In this document: positions 1 through 8,749 of the stretch, one piece after another
Layout of the letters: every line of letters starts with the position of its first letter
How positions within the stretch are numbered: the first letter of the stretch is position 1
Assembly: GCA_964605235.1 (NCBI GenBank)
Contig: CAZSBB010000022.1
Coordinates: forward strand, 44,254-108,253
Direction: 5' to 3'
Origin: CAZSBB01 sp964605235
Lineage (GTDB): Bacteria; Planctomycetota; Phycisphaerae; Phycisphaerales; Phycisphaeraceae
DNA length: 64,000 nucleotides
The notes under the pieces: generated by a model
The model's input: only the letters and a program-made list of their open reading frames with translations
Told to the model about the DNA's origin: nothing
Database searches by the model: none
Program-made: the position numbers and the translations under genes

Positions 1-2
1 CG

Positions 3-1790
3 GTGCGTCTCGACGGCCGACACACGGCAGCGGATGGTTCGACGCTGCTGGATTACTGGCTGCGGGTGACGCTCACCGCCGGGCGGCGTGATGTGCAACT
101 GACCTACCACTACCACAACCGTGAAGACCGGGAGCCGGGCGTAACGCTGAGCGCCATGGCGCTGCGGCTGGAGACGCACCTGCCGGCCGACGCGGCGCGT
201 TGCGTGGTGCAGACCAATCGCGGCCGGCACTTTCGCACCACGCCGGTGCGATTGACGGGGGACGTGGAAATCTGCAGCAGCAACACCATGGCGCTGGCGG
301 ATTATCCCCGTTTGCACGCAGGCATCACCGGCGGCGGGGCCGGGCGGGTGTTCATTCGTGATGAAGCGTCGCTGCGTGATGATCCGGCCGACAAGCCGTG
401 GTTCCTGCGCGACGTGGTGGACTTCAAATTCCAGAGCGCGGATCGTCCCGAGGCGTATGTATGGAGCTGCCTGGGACTGGTCAGCGCGGCGGCGTCCCTG
501 GTGGCGGCGGGGGGCAACATGATCGGGCTGCATCCCAAGAGCCTGACGGTGCGCGGGTCGGTGGTGACGTATGACCTTTGGCCGAGTTGGGCGGGGCCGA
601 TGGAGATCACGCAAGGCGAGGGCCGAACGCTGGCTCTGCACCTCGCGCCGTTGCCGGGGGACGCCAGCGACCAGCAGATTATTGAGCAGTACCTGTCGTG
701 GGAGCTGGGCGGCGTGTATGCGCACGGGTCCGCTCAGGCGCCGGTGGCGGTTGCGCTGGATCCGCTTCACGTGCGGAATTGCCGGGTGTTTCAGGTCGAC
801 AAGCTGCCCGCGTATGACCCGCAGCGGCATTTCGCGCTGGAGCGCAAGCTCGAAAGCAGTTTCGCCCCGCCCGGCCCTGCGCCCGCCAATGGCCATTGGC
901 ATTTTGGGGATGTGTTTTACCGCTGGGACATCGGCGCCAACAACGAGGAAATGGCGGGACACATCTGGTTTCAGGAATTTCTGCGCACCGGACGCAGCGA
1001 GTGTCTGGAGCGCGGGCTGGCGCAGGCGCAGCACATTCTGGATGTGGACCTGTGCGCCCACAGCGCGGATCCCTACCAGCGCGGCGGGATGTGCGCCCAT
1101 GGGCCGCGCCACAATCGCTGTGCCGCGTATCCCAGCCATATGTGGTTCACCGAGTTGTTGTTTGCGTATGCCATGACCGGCGATGCCGAGTTCCGCGCCG
1201 CCGCCGGGCGCACCTGCGACAACCTGCTGTTCTGGATCAATGACCCGCAGGGCTTCGCCACCATCTGTGCCGACGGCCGGGAAGCGGGGCAGCCGCTGAT
1301 CAACCTGACGTGGGCGTATGCGTTTTTGCCGGAGCAGCGTTATCTGGAGGGCATCTGGAAAATCGTGCGGGAGTGCTTCATGGCGCGGGTCGAGCAGTTC
1401 GGCGCGCTGGTGTACCACAAGCCGCATGAGGGTTTGCCGGTGCTGCGCCAGCCCAACTACGGGCAGTGGGCGGCCTGGGAAGGATTGTTCTACGTCTGGG
1501 AACTCACCGGTGACGAGGCGCTGCGCCGATTTCTGCTGGCGCAGCTTGAAGCGCGCGTGGTGGAAGCAAAGCTGGCGACCGCGGGCTCCTTCCGCGACAC
1601 GGATGTGAATGTCGCGGCGTATGGCTATTACCTGACCGGTGATCCGCAATGGATCGCCCGCGCCGCCCGGCCGTTCCGCGCCATGTTCCGCTGCGTCAAC
1701 TGGCCGTTTGGTTACGTCAAGGCGATGTTCTATCTGCATCTGGCGCTGACGCATGAAGTGGTCAGCGACGACGACGTATTGCTGGGGTAA
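3..1790 (+). CDS. Rhamnogalacturonan exolyase-like (YetA/PcRGLX-type) protein, 5' end cut off
   Basis: The frame is open to the left edge, so the true start and any signal peptide lie outside the window; 595 residues are visible. The first 280 or so look like beta-sandwich sequence. From about residue 295 the text becomes helical and Trp/His/Arg-rich, with a GDVFYRWDIGANNEE stretch and an RGGMCAHGPRHNRC stretch, as in the alpha/alpha-toroid part of the exo-rhamnogalacturonan lyase (YetA/PcRGLX) family. Such enzymes cleave rhamnogalacturonan or related pectic chains. The downstream esterase and the PL22-like lyase at 22.8 kb fit a pectin theme. The family match is by eye. Another toroid-fold lyase or hydrolase is possible, and the real substrate is unknown. 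Confidence 0.55.
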   Translation: MRLDGRHTAADGSTLLDYWLRVTLTAGRRDVQLTYHYHNREDREPGVTLSAMALRLETHLPADAARCVVQTNRGRHFRTTPVRLTGDVEICSSNTMALADYPRLHAGITGGGAGRVFIRDEASLRDDPADKPWFLRDVVDFKFQSADRPEAYVWSCLGLVSAAASLVAAGGNMIGLHPKSLTVRGSVVTYDLWPSWAGPMEITQGEGRTLALHLAPLPGDASDQQIIEQYLSWELGGVYAHGSAQAPVAVALDPLHVRNCRVFQVDKLPAYDPQRHFALERKLESSFAPPGPAPANGHWHFGDVFYRWDIGANNEEMAGHIWFQEFLRTGRSECLERGLAQAQHILDVDLCAHSADPYQRGGMCAHGPRHNRCAAYPSHMWFTELLFAYAMTGDAEFRAAAGRTCDNLLFWINDPQGFATICADGREAGQPLINLTWAYAFLPEQRYLEGIWKIVRECFMARVEQFGALVYHKPHEGLPVLRQPNYGQWAAWEGLFYVWELTGDEALRRFLLAQLEARVVEAKLATAGSFRDTDVNVAAYGYYLTGDPQWIARAARPFRAMFRCVNWPFGYVKAMFYLHLALTHEVVSDDDVLLG

Positions 1791-1897
1791 GCGTGCTCCG
1801 GGCCAAGCCCGGGACACCGATGCAATGCTCAACCACACCACGTTAGCCCCTGGCTCTGCCGGGGGACACGATCAGCCGCAGGACGCGCCAGCCCATC

Positions 1898-2767
1898 ATG
1901 AACGACTCCCCCGAACCAATCCCCACGACCGACGCCAACGCAACCCGGCGGCAGCTTTTCTGGGAGCAAACGCGCCGGCTGTTGCGTGCGGAAGCACTGG
2001 CGCCGCGCGCCCAGCCGGTGGCGCAGCCGTCGCCTTATCTGTGTGAGCGCGTGACCTACCGCAGCCTGGGGGGATATGAGATCACCGCCGCGCTGAGTCG
2101 GCCGGCGGGGGGCAGTGGTCCGTGGCCCGGCATCGTGACCGCGCCAGGCTACGGCGGCTGGGAGTTCGGCGTGGAGCGCGCCGAGGCGCAGCGCGGCTAT
2201 GTGATTCTGCAGGTGTATCCCCGCTTGCAGGGCGAATCTGCGGGGGTGACCGATGAGCCGGAGCACGTGCTGCGCGGGCTCCGCGCTGGGCCGGAGGATT
2301 ACTACTACCGCGGGGCCTATTGCGATGTGCTGCGCGGGCTGGATTATCTGCGCACGCGCCCCGAGGTCGACGCCCGGCGGCTGGCGACGGTGGGAACCAG
2401 TCAGGGCGGCGCGCTGGCGCTGGCGGCGGCAGCCCTCGATGCCGACGTGCGCGCGTGCGTGGCGCATGTGCCGTATCTGTGCGATCTGGCGCGCAGCCCC
2501 GCCTTCGCTCATTTACCTTTGCAGCATCCAGCCGCGCAGCAGGTGCTCGATTATTTTGATCCGGTGCAACTGGCGGCATGGATTTACTGTCCGACGCTGA
2601 TCTCCAGCGGCGGGCAAGACCACACCAGCCCGGCAGCAGGCATCGCGCTGCTGCACCGCCGACTGCCGGGCGTGCGCAGCTGGTTCCACGACCCCCAGCT
2701 GGCGCACGCCTCATCCCCGGCGTTTCATGAAATGACCTGGCAATGGTTGGCGCGGTGGCTGGCGTAG
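1898..2767 (+). CDS. Acetyl-xylan esterase / cephalosporin-C deacetylase-like alpha/beta hydrolase
   Basis: A 289-residue alpha/beta hydrolase without a signal peptide, so probably cytoplasmic. The nucleophile elbow GTSQGG puts the catalytic Ser near residue 168. The acid is likely the Asp of SGGQDHTSP near 241, and the base a His near 270 or 277 in the LAHASSPAFHE segment. The layout and the YYYRGAYCDVLRGLDYL stretch before the elbow match the AXE1 (PF05448) family, which removes acetyl groups from xylo-oligosaccharides, pectic sugars or cephalosporins. The family is usually about 320 residues, so this member is slightly short. It follows the lyase-like gene by 107 bases on the same strand, which suggests deacetylation of the oligosaccharides released. 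Substrate is inferred. Confidence 0.75.
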   Translation: MNDSPEPIPTTDANATRRQLFWEQTRRLLRAEALAPRAQPVAQPSPYLCERVTYRSLGGYEITAALSRPAGGSGPWPGIVTAPGYGGWEFGVERAEAQRGYVILQVYPRLQGESAGVTDEPEHVLRGLRAGPEDYYYRGAYCDVLRGLDYLRTRPEVDARRLATVGTSQGGALALAAAALDADVRACVAHVPYLCDLARSPAFAHLPLQHPAAQQVLDYFDPVQLAAWIYCPTLISSGGQDHTSPAAGIALLHRRLPGVRSWFHDPQLAHASSPAFHEMTWQWLARWLA

Positions 2768-2807
2768 TGCAATGGCGCACGGGTGGAAACCTCGGCCAGC
2801 GGCTGCG

Positions 2808-3638
2808 CTACTCCTGCACTTCCATCCACTGCACATGTCCGTCGCTGTAGCCCAGGTTGCGGTCGTGCGGATCGCCTTTGCGTTGCGAGCTGATGACGTT
2901 CATCTGGCGGTGGGGCGTGTACGGGCGCAGGTAGTCGGAGCTGGGGCCGATCGCCCAACTGGAGCACGCCATGATGGCATAGGTTCGCAGCGGATTGGGC
3001 GGCATGGTCGGGGCGGGCGCGGTGGTGTTCGCACACGCCATGGTGTAGTAGTCAGCCCCGGGTCTGACGCTCAGCTGCTGCACGCCCTGGCTCCAGAAGT
3101 TCACATGTCCCCAGGGTTCGTAGAGCGTGTGATGCCCCAGGTGCATGCCCGGCAGCAGCGTTTTGTAGTACCCCACCGCGCTCTGGGCGAAGGTGCGTCC
3201 CGCCAGTTGATCAACATCGCGGGCCGCCACGGTGTTGGCGCCCAGGCGGCACTCCTGCGTCGAGCCGGTGTTGCTGGGGGTGGGCGCTGCGGGGCAGCGC
3301 AAGGCGCGGTTGCGCGCCCAGTTTTCCGGGTCTACCAGGCGCGTCCACCAGGCGGTGTTGCCGCGGGCGATGTGGCCGTTGCTGCCGGCCGGCGCGCCGG
3401 AACTGGTGGTGTTCAGGTCCCACAGCGGATGGGCGCGCACATCGGGCAGTCCGTGGTACTGGCTCTGGTAGGTGAGCAGGAGGATCAGCGCTTGCCGCTG
3501 GTTGGAGCCGCATTGCGTGCGCACAGCGCTTTGCCGCGCCTGCGCCAGCGCCGGCAGGAGGATCGAAGTAAGCAGCGTGATGACGCTGATCACAACCAGC
3601 AGTTCGATGAGCGTGAAGGCTGCGGACAGCCGGCTCAT
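2808..3638 (-). CDS. Prepilin-type (type II pseudopilin-like) secreted protein
   Basis: A 276-residue protein starting with a short leader and the type IV prepilin cleavage/methylation signal: AFTLIELLVVISVITLL, with Glu5 of the mature protein in place. This is followed by SILLPALAQARQ, the usual planctomycete continuation. The rest is a pilin-like globular domain ending in YSDGHVQWME, a variant of the H-Xn-DG terminal motif of these families. A strong AGGAG lies 6 bases before the ATG. It lies 13 bases after the GntR/LacI regulator and is almost certainly cotranscribed with it. Its role is unknown; such proteins are thought to be exported by a type II/IV-like machine and may bind or present polysaccharide. 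Confidence 0.85.
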   Translation of the reverse strand: MSRLSAAFTLIELLVVISVITLLTSILLPALAQARQSAVRTQCGSNQRQALILLLTYQSQYHGLPDVRAHPLWDLNTTSSGAPAGSNGHIARGNTAWWTRLVDPENWARNRALRCPAAPTPSNTGSTQECRLGANTVAARDVDQLAGRTFAQSAVGYYKTLLPGMHLGHHTLYEPWGHVNFWSQGVQQLSVRPGADYYTMACANTTAPAPTMPPNPLRTYAIMACSSWAIGPSSDYLRPYTPHRQMNVISSQRKGDPHDRNLGYSDGHVQWMEVQE

Positions 3639-3651
3639 GCAGCGCTCCTGT

Positions 3652-4761
3652 TCAAGTGCTACTGCATTGTATCAACGTGGGCGCACGTCCGGTCGAGGCG
3701 CGCACCACCAGCCGGGGGGTGACATAGGTGATCGGCGCCGTGGGCAACGTGCCGTGCTCGGCGACATGCGCCAAGGCGGCGGCGATGCCGGCGGCGCACT
3801 GGGCGGGGTGCAGGGAAATGGACGACAACGGCGGCACGTTCACCTGGCTCCAGGGCGTGTCATTGCGGCCCAGCAACGACACGTCGCCCGGGATCGTCAG
3901 GCCCAGGTTCCGATAGAGGTTGCCAACCAACAGCGCACTGTGGTCGGTGATGGTCCAGACGGCGGTGGGGCGATGATGTGCGTGCCACTGCGCCAGAGCC
4001 GAGGGGGTGCTGCGATCGGCGGCATACAGCGGCGCCATGACCCCGCCGGCGAGCTCGATCACATGCCGCGCCACCTGCGCCGCCCGCGCCGGCCAGGCGT
4101 CTTCATCCGGCTTGATGCCCGTCTCCACCCCGATGCGCCGATGCCCCAGCTCCAGCAGATGCTCAATCGCCAGCCGCACCGCGTGAATCTGATCCACTAC
4201 CACCAGATGGGTGCCGTCGGACACCACGCGCTCGGCCACGTCAAACCGCACCCGCCAGGGCATGCGCTCGATCACCGCGGTCAACTCCTGCAAACCTTTG
4301 ACCACATGCGCTTCCGTGTTCGGATAGCAGGCGGGCAGGCCCAGCACGACCACAAACTCCGCCGGCAGGGGGCGGCGCGTCAGCTCGGCGCAGCGCTGCG
4401 CCGCCAGACTGGGATCGGCCGTCAGCGGCACCAGGTCCACCGCGAAACCGCGCTGCACCAGCGCGGAGTAGGTCGGCTCAACCAGCAGCATGTTGGTGTG
4501 CTCGTCGTGCGCCTGGAGCAGAATCACCCGCCCGAGTTTGTGGTGCTCATCCACCCCGACAACCACGGTTCCTTTGCGCCGCACGCGCTTGACCACCCCC
4601 CGCCGCGCCAGGTCCACTAGGGCGCGATCGACGGTGGCTTCACTGCAACCGAGCCGGGCGGCGAGGTCGGCCTTGGAGGGCAGCACCTGGCCGGTGGCGA
4701 ATTCCTGCCGGGCGATCCAGCGTTCGAGTCGATGCCGCGCCTGCGCCAGCAGTTGGGTCAT
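3652..4761 (-). CDS. Chimeric GntR-LacI transcriptional regulator (AraR-like)
   Basis: 369 residues. Residues 1-70 are a GntR-type winged helix, with LPSKADLAARLGCSEATVDRALVDL as helix-turn-helix and RRGVVKRVRRKGTVVV as wing. Residues 80-360 are a LacI/periplasmic-binding sensor domain. This is the architecture of B. subtilis AraR, a sugar-released repressor. An AGGAG lies 10 bases upstream of the ATG. The next gene, 13 bases downstream, encodes a prepilin-like protein. The giant secreted protein genes starting at 5339 diverge from it and are plausible targets. Ligand unknown; a pectic or related sugar is an inference from the neighbours. Confidence 0.85.
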   Translation of the reverse strand: MTQLLAQARHRLERWIARQEFATGQVLPSKADLAARLGCSEATVDRALVDLARRGVVKRVRRKGTVVVGVDEHHKLGRVILLQAHDEHTNMLLVEPTYSALVQRGFAVDLVPLTADPSLAAQRCAELTRRPLPAEFVVVLGLPACYPNTEAHVVKGLQELTAVIERMPWRVRFDVAERVVSDGTHLVVVDQIHAVRLAIEHLLELGHRRIGVETGIKPDEDAWPARAAQVARHVIELAGGVMAPLYAADRSTPSALAQWHAHHRPTAVWTITDHSALLVGNLYRNLGLTIPGDVSLLGRNDTPWSQVNVPPLSSISLHPAQCAAGIAAALAHVAEHGTLPTAPITYVTPRLVVRASTGRAPTLIQCSST

Positions 4762-4819
4762 CCGGTGAGCACTCCTTGCGAATCATCCGACAGGCTTATC
4801 GGCGAACCCGGCCAGCTGA

Positions 4820-4848
4820 ATATTACGCCAGTATAAAATACCTTGCAA
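4820..4848 (-). promoter_or_regulatory. Candidate promoter of the GntR-LacI regulator
   Basis: Read on the minus strand, TTGCAA (4843-4848) and TAATAT (4820-4825) are 17 bases apart, about 60 bases upstream of the regulator ATG at 4761. This is the only AT-rich segment in the region. The spacer contains GTATTTTATAC, with symmetrical GTAT/ATAC arms that might be part of an operator. Sequence resemblance only. Confidence 0.4.
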
Positions 4849-4968
4849 TTTATTTTTCGCGTCGTATCCTGTTCCTGTGCTCGGTGGACGCCCCGTTGCA
4901 AATCTGGTGGGCATGGCTTTTAAAGTTCTTCATGGAATCATGTTGTGCGGCGTAAGGTCGCCGGTCAG

Positions 4969-4982
4969 CTGTGTATACACAG
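4969..4982. promoter_or_regulatory. Perfect 14-bp palindrome, candidate operator
   Basis: CTGTGTATACACAG is a perfect even-length palindrome in the divergent region between the regulator (start 4761) and the gene at 5339. Its size and symmetry fit the operator of a dimeric GntR or LacI type repressor, and the neighbouring regulator is the obvious candidate ligand. No second copy was noticed in the window. Confidence 0.4.
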
Positions 4983-5338
4983 AAGTCGAAGCCCTTCCGG
5001 GGGTTCTGGAATTGGTTGTACCTACCTCGGCCGGGTATGGCGTTTGAGTTGGCGGTGTGGCATGCGGCGTCATACTTGGCCGAGGTTTTTCGCGGGGGTG
5101 CAACGTGGGCGTCGGCGGGCAGGCTGTTTTTTTCATCCGCAGCCCGCGCCGCTGACGGGTTCGATCGCTTCTGCGCTTTCGCAGCCATGCTGCCTGAGCT
5201 TTTTTCGCCGCCAAGCCCGTCCCCCATGGCGCAGTCCCGACCCGCATGCAGCTTACTCCCGGACGCTGATGACCGGTGCTTCGCCCGAGCCTTGGGCGCT
5301 GGATATCACTCGCCCAACTTGGACCAGGAGTTGTCCCG

Positions 5339-8300
5339 ATGACCAGGCGCAGCTTGATGATGGTGATTGGACTGATGTGGTGGTTGGCTGCAGGTTCCCT
5401 GACGCACGCCGCGGAAGTGCTGCTGCCAGCCGGCTTGTCCACCTGCTACACCCGGCAGCCGCTTGAACTGGCGGTGGCGGGTTTGTCCGCCGGCGAATCG
5501 GTGGAACTGACGCTCACGCCTGCTGGCGCTGCTCAGCCGACGCTGACCATCCCCGTGGTCGGCCCCCATTCCGAGGGCAACTCCGGGGGCGGGGGCGGCA
5601 CGGTGATCATGACGCTCCCGGCTTACGCCCTGGCGCCCGGCAGCTATGCCGTGGCCCTGGCGGGTAAACCGCAACTCAAGCTCACCATCGCACGCGGCGC
5701 GTGGCCTTCAACCCTGTATGTCGGGCAGACCGGCGGCCCCAACCACGGGCTGGCGACGTTCCACCTGACCAATGCGTTCGACTTCGGCATCGCGGCGCCC
5801 GACGGCACAGCGCCCCACCCGCAGCCGCGCAGCCGAGGACGCTACGCCCGCTGGGAACAGCTCGTCGCCAGCGAATTGCCCGCCATTCTCTACATGTACT
5901 GGACCGGCTACGTCCTGCACAAACCCTGGGGCATCCACAAGGAATGGGCCAGCGCCGACATGATCGAAAACATGCGGCTGTTCAACTTCCACATCGCTCA
6001 GCGCATGCGCCGCTTCGATCATCTGCTCATCTCCATCGGCAGTCTCGATGAGCCGGGCCTGCCCTGGGGCCGCACCCCCGCCGGCGGCAGCGCGTCGGGC
6101 TTCACCGGGTGGAATGTCGCCCAGTGGATGGCGCAGCGCGGGCAAACGTGGACCGATGATCCCGGCAGTTTGTCCGACCCCGACTTCCGCACCTACATGC
6201 AACTGCGCGCCCGCATGTTGCGCGAAGCCTTTGAGCACGCCAGCGCGGACATCAAAACCGTCTGGCCCACGGCCGTCTACGCCACCGATGCTTACGCGCC
6301 CCAGGCGGTGGGCGATGGCACCGATCCGATGAACCAGACCGCCAATGACATTCCCACCACCCACGTTTTTGCCGACTACGGCATCGGCAAGCTGGGCGTG
6401 CTCGCGGGGTTGTATGTCGAAAAAGCCCATGATCCGACCAGCAAAGTCGCCCACGCCATGAACGGCCAGCTCTTTGGCGCGCGCGTTCCTCAACCCCAGA
6501 GCCGCTATGCCTACCACCTGATGCAGAACGTCCTGCTCGCGGCGGGCCTCGACAGCAACTGGTGGCTCAACTACGGCGGAATGGCGCCGGACGACCTCAC
6601 CGCGGTCAACGAGCCGGCCCAGCGCGTGGGGCCGCTGTTCGTCGAAATGTCGCCGCGCGCTCATGACGTGGCGGTGCTCTGGTCCACCACGGAAATCTGG
6701 CTGCGGGTCAAGGACGTGATGCGCCGCGAAGCGGTGAAAAAAACCGGCGAGCAGATCGCCCTGATGGTCGCCGACCTGCCCGAAGGTGTGGGCAATGCCG
6801 ACGGCAGCATGAACGTCAACGCCTACAACATCGGCGGCAATTACAAAGGGGAAGTGCTGGCAACGCACATGGCGCTCAGCCGCGCCGGCTATCCCGCCCA
6901 TATCCTGCATGAAGATCGCCTGGCTTCCATGCTCCAGCAGTACAAAGTGCTGGTGATGGTGCATCAGACTTTTCCCCTGCCCGCGGAAAAACAGCAGGCG
7001 CTTACCGCCTGGATTGCCGGCGGCGGCACGCTGTTGCTGGATGAATCCTCCACCGTGCAGATTCCCGGCGCGGTGCGCTTTGCCGCCCCCAGTCTGGTCA
7101 ACCAGGGCTACCAGTGGAGCGCCCGGTTTGAAAAAGCAGCGCAGGCCCAGGGCGCCGGCGCCCGCGACGCCAGCTACGCCACGACCAATCACTTCATGGA
7201 ATCCTTCAGCCGCACTGCCGCGCCGTTGCTGGGGCAGGCACTGGCGTCGACGAAAGCCCGGCAGGTGTTGCGGGCCGACACCACCGAACTGGCGTGCGAG
7301 CGGCATGTGGGCGGTGAGGGGTCGCTGGTGATGGTGATCAACGGCTGCGAGAAGCTCCCCGCCGATCGCCCGGATGATCAGCCTTATGACATCTGGAATT
7401 ACGCACCCTATGCGGCAACTTACACATTGCCGCAGGTGCAGCCGGGCGAAGTGGTGTACTGCATTGAAGGCTTGGACTGGCGCACCGTCAGTCAGATTAA
7501 GCAGCCGACGGAGCCGCAGTCCGTGAGCTTTGCGCCCGGGGAAATGAAGCTGTATCTGGTGGCGCCGCGTGCGCCCAAGGGTTTGCATCTGAAAGCGGAG
7601 ATTCAGGCGGGCGTGCTGCATCTGACGGCAGCACTCGACGACCTGTGCATGCCGTGGCCCCTGACGGTGCAAGTGCGTGATCCCGCCGAGCAGGTGGTGG
7701 TGTCACTGTATCGCGCGACTGATGCACAAGGTCATTACCACGAGGCGATTCCGCTGGGCATGAGCGCCCCGGCCGAGGTGTACCGCATCACTCTCACCAG
7801 TCCCGTCGCTGGTTTGCACGCTCAGGCGCAGGCGACGCAACCCATTGGGCAGGTTCAGCCGCGGGTGATCGCCGAGCCGGTGCGCGTGTTTGATCAGGAC
7901 GCCATCGCCGCATTCCTGGCGGGGAAGCCGGCGCTCACGGTGGTGGTGGGGCAGGAGAGCCAGCAGGCCCCAGCCCAGCAGTTGGCGCAGGCGTTGCAGG
8001 CGGCTGGCATTCCCGCGGTGGTCAAGCCGGAGCATGAGGTGGTCGCCAAAGCGTTGTACCCGCGCGTGTGGGATCCCTATGCGCCGGTGCATCATCCCAC
8101 CGCCACGCTCGCGCCGTTGCCGGAGGTGACGGTGCGCAATGAACAGGGCCAAGTCAGCAAGCAACCGGGGCACGTGCTGCTGGACCTGCTGATCACCAGC
8201 GCGCATTACGACACACCCACCGTGACCACCGCCGCCGGTGAACCTTTTGCCGGCAACTGGCGCACGCCCGGCACGCAACTGACCGTGGTGGGCCAGGGCT

Positions 8301-8749
8301 TCATCGACACCAGCGCCGGCGAGCAATTCATCGAACCCGGCGTCAAGTTGTTCGTGGGCGATCAGAACCGACTGCATTACCGCAACAGCACGGTCGAGCA
8401 GACGAAAACCGACGCCGCCTTCCGTGCGCGCTGGGCGCGGCCGTGGCGGAAAATCCAGGGTCATGTGGGCGGGTTCAATCTCACGCCGCAGCTGCCGGAG
8501 GTTTACACCGCCGCCGACCATCTCATCCTGCTGGGTGACTCGCACGCCGGCACGCTCCCTGCCGCGCTGCAGGCGAGCGAACTGCTCACGCAGGTGGTCG
8601 ATGAGCAATACCCCGGCCCCGGCAAAGCGCTGCTGCAATTTGTCTGGAGTCCCTTTAAGCTGGAGCGCAATGTGATCTTCATCGGCGCGACGGATGGGCC
8701 GGGCCTGCAGCGCGGCATCGACCGTCTGCTCCAACTGGTTCGCCCATGA
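5339..8749 (+). CDS. Large secreted protein with beta-galactosidase-trimerisation-like domain
   Basis: 1136 residues from the ATG at 5339, chosen because an AGGAG sits 8 bases upstream and a clean signal peptide follows (basic MTRR, hydrophobic core, SLTHAAE). A longer frame starting at 5276 would bury the signal. The order is: Ig-like N-terminus (about 25-130); a Trp-rich, barrel-like region (about 150-480); a Rossmann/GATase-like segment (about 495-590) resembling the middle domain of GH42 beta-galactosidases; beta-rich modules; and a C-terminal module (about 850-1136) ending in NVIFIGATDGPGLQRGID. It overlaps the next gene by ATGA, and both share this layout. Likely an extracytoplasmic carbohydrate-active or carbohydrate-binding protein. 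No catalytic residues could be assigned. Confidence 0.7.
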   Translation: MTRRSLMMVIGLMWWLAAGSLTHAAEVLLPAGLSTCYTRQPLELAVAGLSAGESVELTLTPAGAAQPTLTIPVVGPHSEGNSGGGGGTVIMTLPAYALAPGSYAVALAGKPQLKLTIARGAWPSTLYVGQTGGPNHGLATFHLTNAFDFGIAAPDGTAPHPQPRSRGRYARWEQLVASELPAILYMYWTGYVLHKPWGIHKEWASADMIENMRLFNFHIAQRMRRFDHLLISIGSLDEPGLPWGRTPAGGSASGFTGWNVAQWMAQRGQTWTDDPGSLSDPDFRTYMQLRARMLREAFEHASADIKTVWPTAVYATDAYAPQAVGDGTDPMNQTANDIPTTHVFADYGIGKLGVLAGLYVEKAHDPTSKVAHAMNGQLFGARVPQPQSRYAYHLMQNVLLAAGLDSNWWLNYGGMAPDDLTAVNEPAQRVGPLFVEMSPRAHDVAVLWSTTEIWLRVKDVMRREAVKKTGEQIALMVADLPEGVGNADGSMNVNAYNIGGNYKGEVLATHMALSRAGYPAHILHEDRLASMLQQYKVLVMVHQTFPLPAEKQQALTAWIAGGGTLLLDESSTVQIPGAVRFAAPSLVNQGYQWSARFEKAAQAQGAGARDASYATTNHFMESFSRTAAPLLGQALASTKARQVLRADTTELACERHVGGEGSLVMVINGCEKLPADRPDDQPYDIWNYAPYAATYTLPQVQPGEVVYCIEGLDWRTVSQIKQPTEPQSVSFAPGEMKLYLVAPRAPKGLHLKAEIQAGVLHLTAALDDLCMPWPLTVQVRDPAEQVVVSLYRATDAQGHYHEAIPLGMSAPAEVYRITLTSPVAGLHAQAQATQPIGQVQPRVIAEPVRVFDQDAIAAFLAGKPALTVVVGQESQQAPAQQLAQALQAAGIPAVVKPEHEVVAKALYPRVWDPYAPVHHPTATLAPLPEVTVRNEQGQVSKQPGHVLLDLLITSAHYDTPTVTTAAGEPFAGNWRTPGTQLTVVGQGFIDTSAGEQFIEPGVKLFVGDQNRLHYRNSTVEQTKTDAAFRARWARPWRKIQGHVGGFNLTPQLPEVYTAADHLILLGDSHAGTLPAALQASELLTQVVDEQYPGPGKALLQFVWSPFKLERNVIFIGATDGPGLQRGIDRLLQLVRP

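Larger units (their letters stand above)
4762..5338. other. Divergent intergenic region, no convincing gene
   Basis: 577 bases separate the regulator from the first giant secreted protein. Several overlapping open frames cross this stretch on both strands, but none has a family match, a good start or a consistent composition. The left part (4815-4860) is AT-rich and carries a possible regulator promoter; a 14-bp perfect palindrome sits at 4969-4982. I could not place a plus-strand promoter for the gene at 5339 with confidence. The long leader of more than 300 bases between palindrome and start could hold an unannotated RNA element, but I recognise none. Confidence 0.5.

Noticed and set aside
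4930..5466. Overlapping frames on both strands in the gap before 5339
   Set aside because: They overlap each other and the start of a well-supported gene, lack ribosome-binding sites and resemble no protein family.
5708..7672. A 654-codon minus-strand open frame across the first giant gene
   Set aside because: His/Gln/Arg-rich composition typical of an antisense shadow in GC-rich DNA; no start signal and no family features.
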